From contig JAFWXW010000023.1 of assembly GCA_017517845.1 (NCBI GenBank), positions 1-35,224 on the forward strand: a DNA stretch of 35,224 bases, in the 5' to 3' direction. Below, in pieces: positions 7,887-15,895 of the stretch (the first letter of the stretch is position 1; every line of letters starts with the position of its first letter). Made by a program: the position numbers and the translations under genes. A model generated the notes under the pieces. That model was not told the DNA's origin. It searched no databases and saw only the letters and a list, made by a program, of their open reading frames with translations. The DNA comes from Paludibacteraceae bacterium. GTDB lineage: Bacteria > Bacteroidota > Bacteroidia > Bacteroidales > Paludibacteraceae.

Positions 7887-9846
7887 TGTCTATATTATTA
7901 TCTTTTGGTTCTTCTGAATCTTTTTTGTTTTCTTTTGATAATTCATCTTGACGTGAAACCCAAGGACGTTTACCAAAAATTCTTTCTACATCATCTGCAA
8001 ATATTACTTCTTTTTCTACAAGTAAATCTGCAAGTTCTTTATGTTGCTCCCTATGTGTTTTTATTATTTCCTTGGCTCTATTGTATTGTTCATCTACTAT
8101 AGCTTTAACTTCTTTGTCTATGATTTCTGCTGTTTTTTCACTATATGGTTTTGTAAATGAATAATCTCCTCTAGAAGAGTCAAAGTAACTAATATTTGAT
8201 AATTTATCACTCATTCCATAGTAAACAACCATGGAGTATGCCATTTTGGTAGCACGTTCTAGGTCATTTAATGCTCCTGTAGAAATAGTTGAGAAACAAA
8301 TATCTTCTGCAGCACGACCTCCTAATAAAGAACACATTTCATCTAATAATTGTTCTTTGGTAGTTAATTGTCTTTCTTCTGGTAAATACCATGCTGCACC
8401 TAAAGCCTTGCCGCGAGGAACAATTGTTACTTTTACTAATGGATTTGCATATTGAAGTAACCAACTTACAGATGCGTGACCTGCCTCATGAGTTGCAATA
8501 GAATTTTTTTCTGTAGCAGTGGTTAGTTTGTTTTTTCTTTCTAAACCACCAATGATTCTATCTACTGCATCAAGAAAATCTTGTTTGCCAACACTCTCTC
8601 TATTTTTTCTAGCAGCAATAAGAGCTGCTTCGTTGCATACATTTGCAATTTCTGCTCCAGAAAATCCAGGAGTTTGTTTTGCCAAAAAGTCTATATTTAG
8701 ACCTTCTTCCAACTTCAAAGGACGTAGGTGTACTTGGAAGATTTCTTCTCTTTCGTGTATATCTGGTAAATCTACATTGATTTGTCTATCAAATCGTCCT
8801 GCTCTTAATAGTGCTTTGTCTAGTACGTCTGCTCTGTTGGTAGCTGCAAGTATAATAACCCCGCTATTGGTACCAAATCCGTCCATTTCTGTTAGAAGCT
8901 GGTTTAGGGTATTTTCTCTTTCATCGTTTGAGTTTATAGATGGTCCTTTGCCTCTGGCACGACCAATAGCATCTATCTCGTCAATAAAAATAATGCAAGG
9001 TGATTTTTCTTTTGCTTGACGGAATAAATCTCTAACCCTAGAAGCACCTACACCAACAAACATTTCAACAAAGTCTGAACCAGAAAGAGAGAAGAAAGGA
9101 ACATTCGCTTCTCCTGCTACAGCCTTAGCCAAAAGAGTCTTACCTGTTCCTGGAGGACCTACAAGCAGTGCTCCTTTGGGTATTTTACCTCCTAATTTGG
9201 TAAATTTTTTAGGACTCTTAAGAAATTCTACTATTTCTTGTACTTCTTCTTTTGCTCCTTCTAGACCTGCAACATCTTTAAAAGTAACTTTTTGTGGGGT
9301 AGTGTCTTTATCAAATAGTTGAGCCTTTGATTTTCCAACACTAAATATGCCGCCACCTGCTCCTCCTCCCATTCTTCTCATCATAAAAAACCAGAAAAGA
9401 ATAATTAGTAAGAAAGGACCAAAACCTACTATTAAAGAATCAAATAGGTCTGTGCGGTCTTCGTAAGTTACTTCTATATTTTGTTCTTGCTTGCTAGTTA
9501 TATAGTTATCAAAACTTTCTGCCGAAGGAATGCTAACCTCTAATATAGATTTTTTACCTATATGTTTGTGTGCGTCTGTACTTCCATAAATTTCTATGAA
9601 AGCAAGGCTATCGTTTTCATTGATAGTAGCTTCTGCAGTTTCTTTGTTTACTACAACTATCTTACTGATATAACCTTTTTCAACATATTGTTGAAATTGG
9701 CTATATGCCACTTTCTTAGACTCTTCTGGGGTGTCCCAGAATGTAATTCCAATAAGAAATGCACCAATGGCAAGGTATAACCATGTGATGTTTATTTTTA
9801 TTTGTGGCTTTTTATTTTTAGGGGTGTTTGTTCTTTTTTCGCTCAT
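7879..9846 (-). CDS. ftsH: ATP-dependent zinc metalloprotease FtsH
   Basis: The 655-residue membrane-anchored AAA+ protease degrades unassembled membrane proteins and short-lived regulators. Two transmembrane helices (about 20-37 and 138-156) flank a periplasmic domain. The AAA+ module has Walker A GPPGTGKT (230-237), Walker B IIFIDE (285-290) and a second region of homology ending in RAGRFDRQ. The protease domain has the zinc motif HEAGH (453-457) and the third ligand Asp528 in ALNDLERAT. The C-terminal tail is acidic and Lys-rich. The start overlaps rsfS by 4 bp (ATGA) and the end overlaps cdsA. The rsfS-ftsH-cdsA-psd order is one I know from Bacteroides-type genomes. Confidence 0.97.
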   Translation of the reverse strand: MSEKRTNTPKNKKPQIKINITWLYLAIGAFLIGITFWDTPEESKKVAYSQFQQYVEKGYISKIVVVNKETAEATINENDSLAFIEIYGSTDAHKHIGKKSILEVSIPSAESFDNYITSKQEQNIEVTYEDRTDLFDSLIVGFGPFLLIILFWFFMMRRMGGGAGGGIFSVGKSKAQLFDKDTTPQKVTFKDVAGLEGAKEEVQEIVEFLKSPKKFTKLGGKIPKGALLVGPPGTGKTLLAKAVAGEANVPFFSLSGSDFVEMFVGVGASRVRDLFRQAKEKSPCIIFIDEIDAIGRARGKGPSINSNDERENTLNQLLTEMDGFGTNSGVIILAATNRADVLDKALLRAGRFDRQINVDLPDIHEREEIFQVHLRPLKLEEGLNIDFLAKQTPGFSGAEIANVCNEAALIAARKNRESVGKQDFLDAVDRIIGGLERKNKLTTATEKNSIATHEAGHASVSWLLQYANPLVKVTIVPRGKALGAAWYLPEERQLTTKEQLLDEMCSLLGGRAAEDICFSTISTGALNDLERATKMAYSMVVYYGMSDKLSNISYFDSSRGDYSFTKPYSEKTAEIIDKEVKAIVDEQYNRAKEIIKTHREQHKELADLLVEKEVIFADDVERIFGKRPWVSRQDELSKENKKDSEEPKDNNIDNE

Positions 9847-10199
9847 AGTTCTGGTATTTCTTTAATCTCAGCGTCTTCCCATAAGTGTTCTAGGTCATAG
9901 AAAGCACGTGGCTCGCGTTGCATAATGTGAACCATAATATCAGAGTAATCTGCCACTATCCATTCGCTATTTTCAAATCCTTCCATAGCGATAGGTTTTT
10001 CTCCGTAATTTTTTCTTACATATTCTTTTAGATTAGTTGCTACGTAATTTACGTGAGTATTAGAGTTACCTTCACAGATAACCATATATTGACAAATACA
10101 ATTTTCTATTTCTGTTAAATTTACAACTACTATTTTAGAAGCTTTACCATCTTGTAAACCTTCTACAACCATATCAACTAGTTTTTTATCTTGTGTCAT
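9843..10199 (-). CDS. rsfS: Ribosomal silencing factor RsfS (Iojap/DUF143)
   Basis: The 118-residue protein belongs to the RsfS family, which binds ribosomal protein L14 and blocks joining of the 50S and 30S subunits when nutrients are short. Length and core motifs fit: IVVVNLTEIENCICQYMVIC, EGNSNTHV, GFENSEWIVADYSDIMVHI and the final FYDLEHLWEDAE. It starts 2 bp after mrp and overlaps ftsH by 4 bp, so it is deep within the operon. Confidence 0.95.
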   Translation of the reverse strand: MTQDKKLVDMVVEGLQDGKASKIVVVNLTEIENCICQYMVICEGNSNTHVNYVATNLKEYVRKNYGEKPIAMEGFENSEWIVADYSDIMVHIMQREPRAFYDLEHLWEDAEIKEIPEL

Positions 10200-10201
10200 T
10201 C

Positions 10202-11257
10202 TTAGTCCTTTATTAATTCTGCAAATATACTATTTTTTGCCATATTCTCAAAGGCTTGAGCTATAATATCATTATCATTTAGGGCAATAGGAGAACCTGC
10301 ATCTCCAGAATCACATATTCCTTGTACGAGTGGTATTTGTCCTAGTAATCTTATTCCTTTTTCTTGAGCTAGATTTTTTACTCCGTCTTTTCCGAAAATA
10401 TAATATTTATTCTCAGGAAGTTCCTTTGGAGTGAACCATGCCATATTTTCTATTAATCCTAGGATTGGAACATTAACTTTTTCGTTTTGGAACATATCTA
10501 TTCCTTTAATTGCATCGGCAAGTGCCACTTGTTGTGGTGTGCTAACAACTACAGCCCCGTCTAGTTTAATGGAACCTACAATGCTCAAATGTATATCGCT
10601 AGTGCCTGGAGGTAGGTCTATAAGGAAGAAGTCTAAATCTCCCCATGCGGCATCGTTTATAAGTTGTTTTATTGCATTGCTCGCCATAGCTCCTCGCCAA
10701 ACAATAGCAGACTCTGGATTTACGAAAAATCCTATTGATAGGATTTTAATTCCATATTTTTCAATTGGCATTATTTTTCCTTCTTCATCTGCTACAGGTC
10801 TTGCATCTTCTATGTGGAACATCTTAGGAATAGAAGGACCAAAAATATCAGCATCTAATAAGCCAACTTTGTATCCTAATTTACTTAATGCAATGGCCAA
10901 ATTTGCTGATATTGTAGATTTCCCTACGCCACCTTTCCCCGAAGAAATGGCTATCTTGCATTTAACACCTTCTAATGGTTGAGATTTGGGCTCTTGTATA
11001 GGTGAATTTACTATTACATCTATATGACCTTTAATATCAACATCTTCACTAACAAATGTAAGAATGGCTTGCTCGCATGCTTTAATCAGAGATTTTGCGA
11101 ATGGGTCTTGTGGTTTTAATTGTAGTGAAAACCAAACAGAGTTACCATCTATTCTTATATTGTCTGCAACCATATTGGCAGAAACGATGTCTTCTCCAGT
11201 GCCTGGGTAACGAACTTTTTTTAGTGCATCTATGATTAATTGTGGGTATAGTGTCAT
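10202..11257 (-). CDS. mrp: Mrp/ApbC (NBP35-like) Fe-S cluster carrier ATPase, lacking the CxxC motif
   Basis: The 351-residue protein has an N-terminal MIP18/DUF59 domain (about 1-85) and a ParA/MinD-type P-loop domain. The deviant Walker A GKGGVGKS is at 107-114, with DADIFGPSIPKMF and DFFLIDLPPGTSD following. The family carries Fe-S clusters to apo-proteins. The usual cluster-binding CPxC after the ENM motif is absent: here the sequence is ENMAWFTPKELPENKYYIFG (270-289). To my knowledge this variant is normal in Bacteroides, so function is probably retained in another form, but cluster binding should not be assumed. It lies 4 bp after trmB and 2 bp before rsfS. Confidence 0.93.
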   Translation of the reverse strand: MTLYPQLIIDALKKVRYPGTGEDIVSANMVADNIRIDGNSVWFSLQLKPQDPFAKSLIKACEQAILTFVSEDVDIKGHIDVIVNSPIQEPKSQPLEGVKCKIAISSGKGGVGKSTISANLAIALSKLGYKVGLLDADIFGPSIPKMFHIEDARPVADEEGKIMPIEKYGIKILSIGFFVNPESAIVWRGAMASNAIKQLINDAAWGDLDFFLIDLPPGTSDIHLSIVGSIKLDGAVVVSTPQQVALADAIKGIDMFQNEKVNVPILGLIENMAWFTPKELPENKYYIFGKDGVKNLAQEKGIRLLGQIPLVQGICDSGDAGSPIALNDNDIIAQAFENMAKNSIFAELIKD

Positions 11258-11261
11258 AATG

Positions 11262-11990
11262 TTATCCTCTTCTATTGTAACTTTTATAATTGTCTTTTTC
11301 TATATCTTCATCAACTTCTATAAATTCATCTCTTTTAGAAAGAATAAATTGGATATATTTAATGGAAAGTCCACGTTCTAACCATTGTTTTTCATAATGA
11401 GTCTTGATAGATAGAATTTCATTGTTCCAACTACTATGATATAAATCATCTGTAGCAAAATTGACAGAGTATTTATTTTTTTCTACCATCAGTGTAGTGT
11501 AGGTATATAAGAAAGGACTATCTGTTTTTAGGTGAATTATACCATCTTCTTTCATTATTTGTTGATATCTTTCCATAAAAGAAGTACTAGTAAGTCTTTT
11601 TCTCACCTTTTTCATTTGTGGATCTGGAAATGTAATCCAAATTTCGCTTACCTCATTTTCTGCAAAAAAACTAGTAATCATTTCTATATTGGTGCGTAAA
11701 AAAGCCACATTTTTATCTCTGTTTAGGTATGATTTTTTTGCACCTGTCCACATTCTAGCCCCCTTAATATCAATACCAATAAAATTTTTATTGGGGAAAA
11801 GATGTGCTAATTCCACAGTGTATTCTCCCTTCCCACACCCTAATTCTAGTACTATAGGGTTGGAATTTCCGAAGTATTCGTGCCATTTGCCTTTTAATTT
11901 GAAGTCGTTTTCAAGTTCTTTGGCAGGGCATTGGAATACATTGGGGAATGTTTCCATTTCTGCAAATTTTTGTAATTTATTCTTTCCCAT
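11262..11990 (-). CDS. trmB: tRNA (guanine-N7-)-methyltransferase
   Basis: The 242-residue SAM-dependent enzyme makes m7G46 in the variable loop of tRNAs. The SAM-binding motif [16 protein letters not shown] is at about 48-63, and the family-specific block [20 protein letters not shown] follows. The start overlaps the end of gldH by 14 bp and the end is 4 bp before mrp. Confidence 0.95.
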   Translation of the reverse strand: MGKNKLQKFAEMETFPNVFQCPAKELENDFKLKGKWHEYFGNSNPIVLELGCGKGEYTVELAHLFPNKNFIGIDIKGARMWTGAKKSYLNRDKNVAFLRTNIEMITSFFAENEVSEIWITFPDPQMKKVRKRLTSTSFMERYQQIMKEDGIIHLKTDSPFLYTYTTLMVEKNKYSVNFATDDLYHSSWNNEILSIKTHYEKQWLERGLSIKYIQFILSKRDEFIEVDEDIEKDNYKSYNRRG

Positions 11991-12459
11991 TATTTACCTT
12001 TTCTATGGTTAATCCGAGTGATTCTATTCCTGTTAATAAACTATCTCTCATAGCTTGTTTAATTCCAAATTTATATTCCCCCTGTGAAGGAAATTTTATG
12101 TTTTGCATATACAAGAGTGGCATTTCATACAAAAAGAAATAATCTTGTCCCAATGGATTTCCAATATTGTCATATAAATAACATTCTAAAGTGTCTTTGG
12201 CAATATTGTCATTTGGATCTGTTGAAATAGTGAATAACCACAGGTTTTGGAATCTAAATTCAGAATTATGTCTGATATTTAATAAAACATTATAATGATT
12301 TATAGTGTCTTCTGCATTAAATGAAAATGAAATAATAGAATCTTTATGCCATGTATGATTTTCTATGTCTTTATATTTATTATAGACACGAGAATTGTTG
12401 CATGATGCCAATAAAAAGACTCCTATAATGGTTAATGTTATGATATTAACTATTCTCAT
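11977..12459 (-). CDS. gldH: GldH-type gliding motility lipoprotein
   Basis: The 160-residue predicted lipoprotein has a hydrophobic signal ending in the lipobox LLASC. The ATG at 12459 ([20 protein letters not shown]) is chosen over the longer frame starting at 12507 because it places the signal peptide at the N terminus. The body is all-beta-like, with [20 protein letters not shown] and [20 protein letters not shown], typical of GldH. In Flavobacterium GldH is needed for gliding and type IX secretion; in Bacteroidales it is often present without gliding and its job is less clear. It overlaps the upstream ricT-like gene and the downstream trmB by 14 bp each, the usual Bacteroidetes arrangement for this pair. 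Confidence 0.85.
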   Translation of the reverse strand: MRIVNIITLTIIGVFLLASCNNSRVYNKYKDIENHTWHKDSIISFSFNAEDTINHYNVLLNIRHNSEFRFQNLWLFTISTDPNDNIAKDTLECYLYDNIGNPLGQDYFFLYEMPLLYMQNIKFPSQGEYKFGIKQAMRDSLLTGIESLGLTIEKVNNGKE

Positions 12460-13564
12460 TTTTTGGTCTGTGTTTTTTATTCTTTTTATGTTTTTTCTTT
12501 TTGTCAAATCTAGTTAAACTTCCTTCTCCCACTGCAGTAGCAAAGTCTAGTGACTCTACTTTGTTGCTATTGTTTTCGTCAAGTAAACTATCAGGTAGAA
12601 TGCCATTATTGTTTAATTCAATTATTTCTTTTACTCTATCTAGAGGAATCTCTATAAGATTTTGTGGGCTATTAGGTGCTGTAGAATAGGTCATTTTACG
12701 TGCAAATGTATCTAGCTTAAAGAAATAATATTCGCTTTCTTTAGTAGCTAAAACTATGTTTTTGTCAGGAAATTCTTTTAGTGCCTCAACATAGTTTTCT
12801 AATTCAAAGTTTAAACAACATTTTAATTTAGCACATTGACCAGCAAGCTTTTGTGGGTTCATAGAAATGTCTTGTACCCTTGCAGCGTTTGTCCCTACAG
12901 AAGTGAACTTACTTAGAAATGTAGAACAACACAACTCTCTTCCACAAGGTCCTGTGCCTCCGATTCTGCCTGCTTCTTGACGTGCACCAATTTGTTTCAT
13001 TTCTATTCTTACCTTAAACTCTTCTGCTAAGACTTTGATAAGTTGCCTAAAATCAACTCTCTCATCTGCAATATAATAGAAAATAGCTTTGTTGCCGTCA
13101 CCTTGATATTCCACATCGCCAATTTTCATATCCAAGTTCAAATCCTTAGCTATTTTTCTAGTGCGAAGCATTGCATCATTTTCTTTTGCCTTAGATTCTT
13201 CCCATTTCTCTAAATCTGCAGGTTTGGCTTTTCTATATACTCTGCGAACTTCATTTCTGTTAATATCGTAGCCATTTTTTCTCATTTGAAGAGCAACCAA
13301 ATAACCCTGTAAGGTAACAACACCAATGTCATGTCCAGGATTTGATTCTACTGCTACTATATCACCTTTTTCTAGAGTTAAGTTATTAGAATTTAGATAA
13401 TATCCTTTTCTAGTATTTTTAAATTGGACTTCCACATACTGGCAAGTCTCGTGGTTTACAGGAATATCTGCTAACCAATCATATACGCTCAGCATTTGGT
13501 TGGAATTTTTCTTGCAACCAGCAGCGGTGAGGCGTGCATTCCCTTTATCTAGTGTATATTCCAT
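12446..13564 (-). CDS. RicT/PSP1 C-terminal domain protein
   Basis: This 372-residue cytoplasmic protein belongs to the PSP1/RicT (YaaT) family. In Bacillus, RicT joins RicA and RicF in an Fe-S complex that supports RNase Y-dependent mRNA maturation; in Bacteroidetes the partners are not obvious. The PSP1 core contains VDFRQLIKVLAEEFKVRIEM, GRELCCSTFL (about 212-221) and GQCAKLKCCLNFE, giving five cysteines in the conserved arrangement that could hold a cluster. The C terminus is a Lys-rich tail ([20 protein letters not shown]). It starts in a TAATG overlap with holB and its end overlaps gldH. Confidence 0.88.
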   Translation of the reverse strand: MEYTLDKGNARLTAAGCKKNSNQMLSVYDWLADIPVNHETCQYVEVQFKNTRKGYYLNSNNLTLEKGDIVAVESNPGHDIGVVTLQGYLVALQMRKNGYDINRNEVRRVYRKAKPADLEKWEESKAKENDAMLRTRKIAKDLNLDMKIGDVEYQGDGNKAIFYYIADERVDFRQLIKVLAEEFKVRIEMKQIGARQEAGRIGGTGPCGRELCCSTFLSKFTSVGTNAARVQDISMNPQKLAGQCAKLKCCLNFELENYVEALKEFPDKNIVLATKESEYYFFKLDTFARKMTYSTAPNSPQNLIEIPLDRVKEIIELNNNGILPDSLLDENNSNKVESLDFATAVGEGSLTRFDKKKKHKKNKKHRPKNENS

Positions 13565-14649
13565 TATTTTTTTATTTGAGTCATTAAATTAATTCCTAAA
13601 TCAAATAAGACTATTTTTGTATTAACGTTTTGAGAAATATCTCTACTAGCCTTATTAAAAAGTTCCATTATGTTTTCTATGTTATCTACGGTTAAGAATC
13701 TCTTGAATTTGTCAGAAAATGCCTGCTCAGATGAAATCATATAATTCAATGATGAGTTTTGTAAATGAGCAATAAAACACTCTCTAGTAATAAATTGTGT
13801 ATAAGATAGAAAGTCTTTTATATACTCCCTGCTTCTGCTGGCCATGGATTCTGTCCAATTTTTGAGTGTTAAAAGGTCTTTTGAATACGCACCTAGCATT
13901 AGTGACCTATAATTCTCTAGATTGTCTGTATTGCTATATTCTTCTTTTGAAAGTTCAAGAGCTTTTATATAATTGCCATTGGCAATATGGGCAATATTGT
14001 TGCCAACAACTTTGGATAGAGACTCTTCGTCTATAACAGGTACATGAATCATTTGTGACCTAGATATGATAGTTGGCAATATGATGTCTGGTTGCTCAGA
14101 AATAAGAATGAAAATAGTGTTTTCTGGTGGCTCCTCTATAAGTTTTAGAAGCTTATTAGCACAAGTCTCGTGCATTTTTTCTGCAAGCCAGATAATCATA
14201 ATCTTATAACCATTGGAATAGGATTTTAGGCTTAGTTTTCTTAAGATTTCTTCGCTTTCGTTACTATATATAAGTCCTTGTTTCTCGTTGCTTATGGTGT
14301 TTATCCATTCTTTATATGAAAAATATGGATTCTCTGTAACTTTTTCTCTCCAACTATTCATAAAGTCATTACAAACAGTTTTGGAGCCTTCTTTGGTAAT
14401 AGGAAAGGCAAAGTGTAGGTCTGGGTGAGTCAAGTTTTGCATTAACCTACAAGTAGGACAAACTCCGCAGGAGTCATGTTCCTGTCTATTTTCGCATTGT
14501 AAGTATTGTGCAGTGGCAAGGGCAAGAGCCAACTTTCCACAACCCTCATTGCCCCATAAAAGCAATGCGTGCGGAATCCTGTTCTCTTTGACACTATTAA
14601 TTAAATGTGCTTTTAGATTTTCTTGTCCTATAATCTCTCTAAATAACAT
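13564..14649 (-). CDS. holB: DNA polymerase III delta prime subunit
   Basis: The 361-residue clamp-loader subunit has a RuvB/AAA-like fold. The start, MLFREIIGQENLKAHL, is typical. The P-loop remnant WGNEGCGKLALA (32-43) has Leu in place of the Ser/Thr after the Lys, as expected for the non-hydrolysing delta prime subunit. A four-Cys zinc module (C-x8-C-x2-C-x2-C within CENRQEHDSCGVCPTC) follows, as does KLIEEPPENTIFILIS with the sensor-1 SRS motif (ISRSQM). It is the first gene of the long minus-strand operon and has a promoter box at 14670-14677. Confidence 0.93.
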   Translation of the reverse strand: MLFREIIGQENLKAHLINSVKENRIPHALLLWGNEGCGKLALALATAQYLQCENRQEHDSCGVCPTCRLMQNLTHPDLHFAFPITKEGSKTVCNDFMNSWREKVTENPYFSYKEWINTISNEKQGLIYSNESEEILRKLSLKSYSNGYKIMIIWLAEKMHETCANKLLKLIEEPPENTIFILISEQPDIILPTIISRSQMIHVPVIDEESLSKVVGNNIAHIANGNYIKALELSKEEYSNTDNLENYRSLMLGAYSKDLLTLKNWTESMASRSREYIKDFLSYTQFITRECFIAHLQNSSLNYMISSEQAFSDKFKRFLTVDNIENIMELFNKASRDISQNVNTKIVLFDLGINLMTQIKK

Positions 14650-14669
14650 TTTATACCTATTCCAAACTA

Positions 14670-14677
14670 CAAAGATA
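14670..14677 (-). promoter_or_regulatory. -7 promoter box of the holB-to-psd operon
   Basis: The minus strand reads TATCTTTG, a perfect TAnnTTTG box, 20 bp before the holB ATG. I see no convincing -33 TTTG at the right spacing. No other strong box appears within the packed genes downstream, so this is the best candidate for driving the whole train. Confidence 0.55.
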
Positions 14678-14732
14678 ATAAATTAATTAGTATTTCTGTT
14701 ATTAAATATTCTTATTTTTTAGTGCAGAAAAA

Positions 14733-14764
14733 TTTGGAGTTTTCGTTTACTGTGCATAATTTTG
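14733..14764 (+). promoter_or_regulatory. Promoter of the DivIC/FtsB-like gene
   Basis: TTTG at 14733-14736 and TAATTTTG at 14757-14764 are separated by 20 bp, a full match to the Bacteroidetes -33/-7 promoter. The predicted transcription start falls only a few bases before the ATG at 14773, so the mRNA would have almost no leader. Confidence 0.7.
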
Positions 14765-14772
14765 CAATTAAT

Positions 14773-15063
14773 ATGAGTAAGGTTTTTTCAATATTAAAAA
14801 TAGTGACCAACAAATACTTAATAGTGTTTGTTATCTTTATTATTGCTATCACTACAACAGAAGAGCATAATGCTTTTCAGAGGATAGAAAATGCCCAAAC
14901 CATAAAAAAACTTGAAAAAGAACTCGCTTTTTATAAAAATAAATCTGCAGAGAATATAAAAAGATTGGAACAGTTAAGAGCAGATAAACAGCAGATAGAA
15001 AAGTTTGCTCGTGAGCGATATAGAATGCATGCTCCAAATGAGGATGTTTTTATAGTGGAATAA
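14773..15063 (+). CDS. Septum formation initiator, FtsB/DivIC-like
   Basis: The 96-residue bitopic protein has a single transmembrane helix (about 15-30, YLIVFVIFIIAITTT). A coiled-coil follows (about 42-80, with heptads in IKKLEKELAFYKNKSAENIK), then a conserved end with KFARERYRMHAPNEDVFIVE. This is the DivIC/FtsB layout; such proteins form the FtsQ-FtsL-FtsB complex that activates septal peptidoglycan synthesis. A longer frame opens at GTG 14722, but the promoter box at 14757-14764 lies inside it, so ATG 14773 is the start. It is convergent with rpsO. Confidence 0.87.
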   Translation: MSKVFSILKIVTNKYLIVFVIFIIAITTTEEHNAFQRIENAQTIKKLEKELAFYKNKSAENIKRLEQLRADKQQIEKFARERYRMHAPNEDVFIVE

Positions 15064-15070
15064 AAAATAA

Positions 15071-15104
15071 AAAAGATGCAAACCATAGGATTGCATCTTT
15101 TTTT
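15071..15104. terminator. Bidirectional terminator between DivIC-like gene and rpsO
   Basis: AAAAGATGCAA and TTGCATCTTTT form an 11-bp stem with a 9-nt loop (CCATAGGA region). The plus strand runs into a T tract; the minus strand after the stem also gives a T-rich run (TTTTTTATTTTT). It is well placed for both convergent genes. Confidence 0.9.
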
Positions 15105-15120
15105 TGTTAAGAATATCAGA

Positions 15121-15390
15121 TTATTTTCTGATACCTAGTTCGCGGATAATGTTACGATAGCGTTCGATGTCGCGTTCTTTTAAGTAATCTAATAAACGAC
15201 GACGTTTACCTACTAACATTACTAAAGCACGTTCTGTGCTATAATCTTTTTTGTTTGACTTTAAGTGTTCAGTCAAATGAGCAATACGGGTAGAAAATAA
15301 TGCTATCTGGCTTTCAGGAGAACCAGTGTCAGTATTAGACTTTCCGTATTTGCTAAAGATTTCTTCTTTTTGTTCTTTGCTTAAATACAT
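15121..15390 (-). CDS. rpsO: 30S ribosomal protein S15
   Basis: The 89-residue protein binds the central domain of 16S rRNA early in 30S assembly. Full length and conserved blocks are seen: NTDTGSPESQIALFSTRI, LTEHLKSNKKDYSTERALVM and GKRRRLLDYLKERDIERY. It is monocistronic with its own promoter (15415-15447) and terminator. Confidence 0.98.
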   Translation of the reverse strand: MYLSKEQKEEIFSKYGKSNTDTGSPESQIALFSTRIAHLTEHLKSNKKDYSTERALVMLVGKRRRLLDYLKERDIERYRNIIRELGIRK

Positions 15391-15414
15391 ATTATATATT
15401 TTTTAATTGGTCGG

Positions 15415-15447
15415 CAAAGATACAACTTTTTTGTAATACAAACCAAA
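15415..15447 (-). promoter_or_regulatory. Promoter of rpsO
   Basis: On the minus strand TTTG (15447-15444) and TATCTTTG (15422-15415) are separated by 21 bp, fitting the Bacteroidetes promoter. Transcription would start about 20 nt before the rpsO ATG. Confidence 0.7.
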
Positions 15448-15465
15448 TAATATTGAAAAAAATAT

Positions 15466-15473
15466 TATTTTTG
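15466..15473 (+). promoter_or_regulatory. -7 promoter box of the YraN-family gene
   Basis: TATTTTTG matches TAnnTTTG, 43 bp before the ATG at 15517. No clear -33 element. It lies back to back with the rpsO promoter in a 126-bp divergent spacer. Confidence 0.5.
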
Positions 15474-15516
15474 TGCTTGTAAGTCTCAATAAATTAATCT
15501 CTTAAAGAAAACTATC

Positions 15517-15888
15517 ATGAATCAACTACAAAAATTTGGTTACAAAGGCGAGGATATTGCTTCTTCATTTCTTATAAACAAAGGTTATAAAATAAGACAT
15601 AGAAATTGGCGTACACATCATATAGAACTTGATATTATAGCAGAAAATGATGATTATATTGTCATAGTAGAAGTGAAAACTAGACGCAATGATAAATTTT
15701 GTCACCCTTCTGATGCTGTAAATCGCACCAAGATTAAGCACATAGTAAATGCCACTCAAGCCTATATCTTTAAATATAATATAAATAAAGACATCAGATT
15801 TGATATTGTATCCATTATACCATTACCCAATGGAGATTTTGCTGTGGAACATCAAGAAGATGCTTTTTATCCTCCAATGGGCAGGTAA
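15517..15888 (+). CDS. YraN family protein (UPF0102, endonuclease-like fold)
   Basis: The 123-residue protein has the YraN/UPF0102 layout. The start carries GYKGEDIASSFLINKGYKI, then the nuclease-like core HIELDIIAENDDYIVIVEVK with Glu-Leu-Asp and Glu-Val-Lys, as in restriction-endonuclease-fold enzymes. SDAVNRTKIKHIVNATQAYI and a C-terminal FDIVSI complete the family pattern. The cellular role is not firmly established. It ends 7 bp from rseP (convergent) with no obvious terminator between them. Confidence 0.92.
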   Translation: MNQLQKFGYKGEDIASSFLINKGYKIRHRNWRTHHIELDIIAENDDYIVIVEVKTRRNDKFCHPSDAVNRTKIKHIVNATQAYIFKYNINKDIRFDIVSIIPLPNGDFAVEHQEDAFYPPMGR

Positions 15889-15895
15889 AAGAGGG

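Noticed and set aside
8519-9019. 166-codon open frame opposite ftsH
   Set aside because: Antisense shadow of the FtsH AAA+ domain; no independent support.
10431-10982. 183-codon open frame opposite mrp
   Set aside because: Antisense shadow of the Mrp P-loop domain; no independent support.
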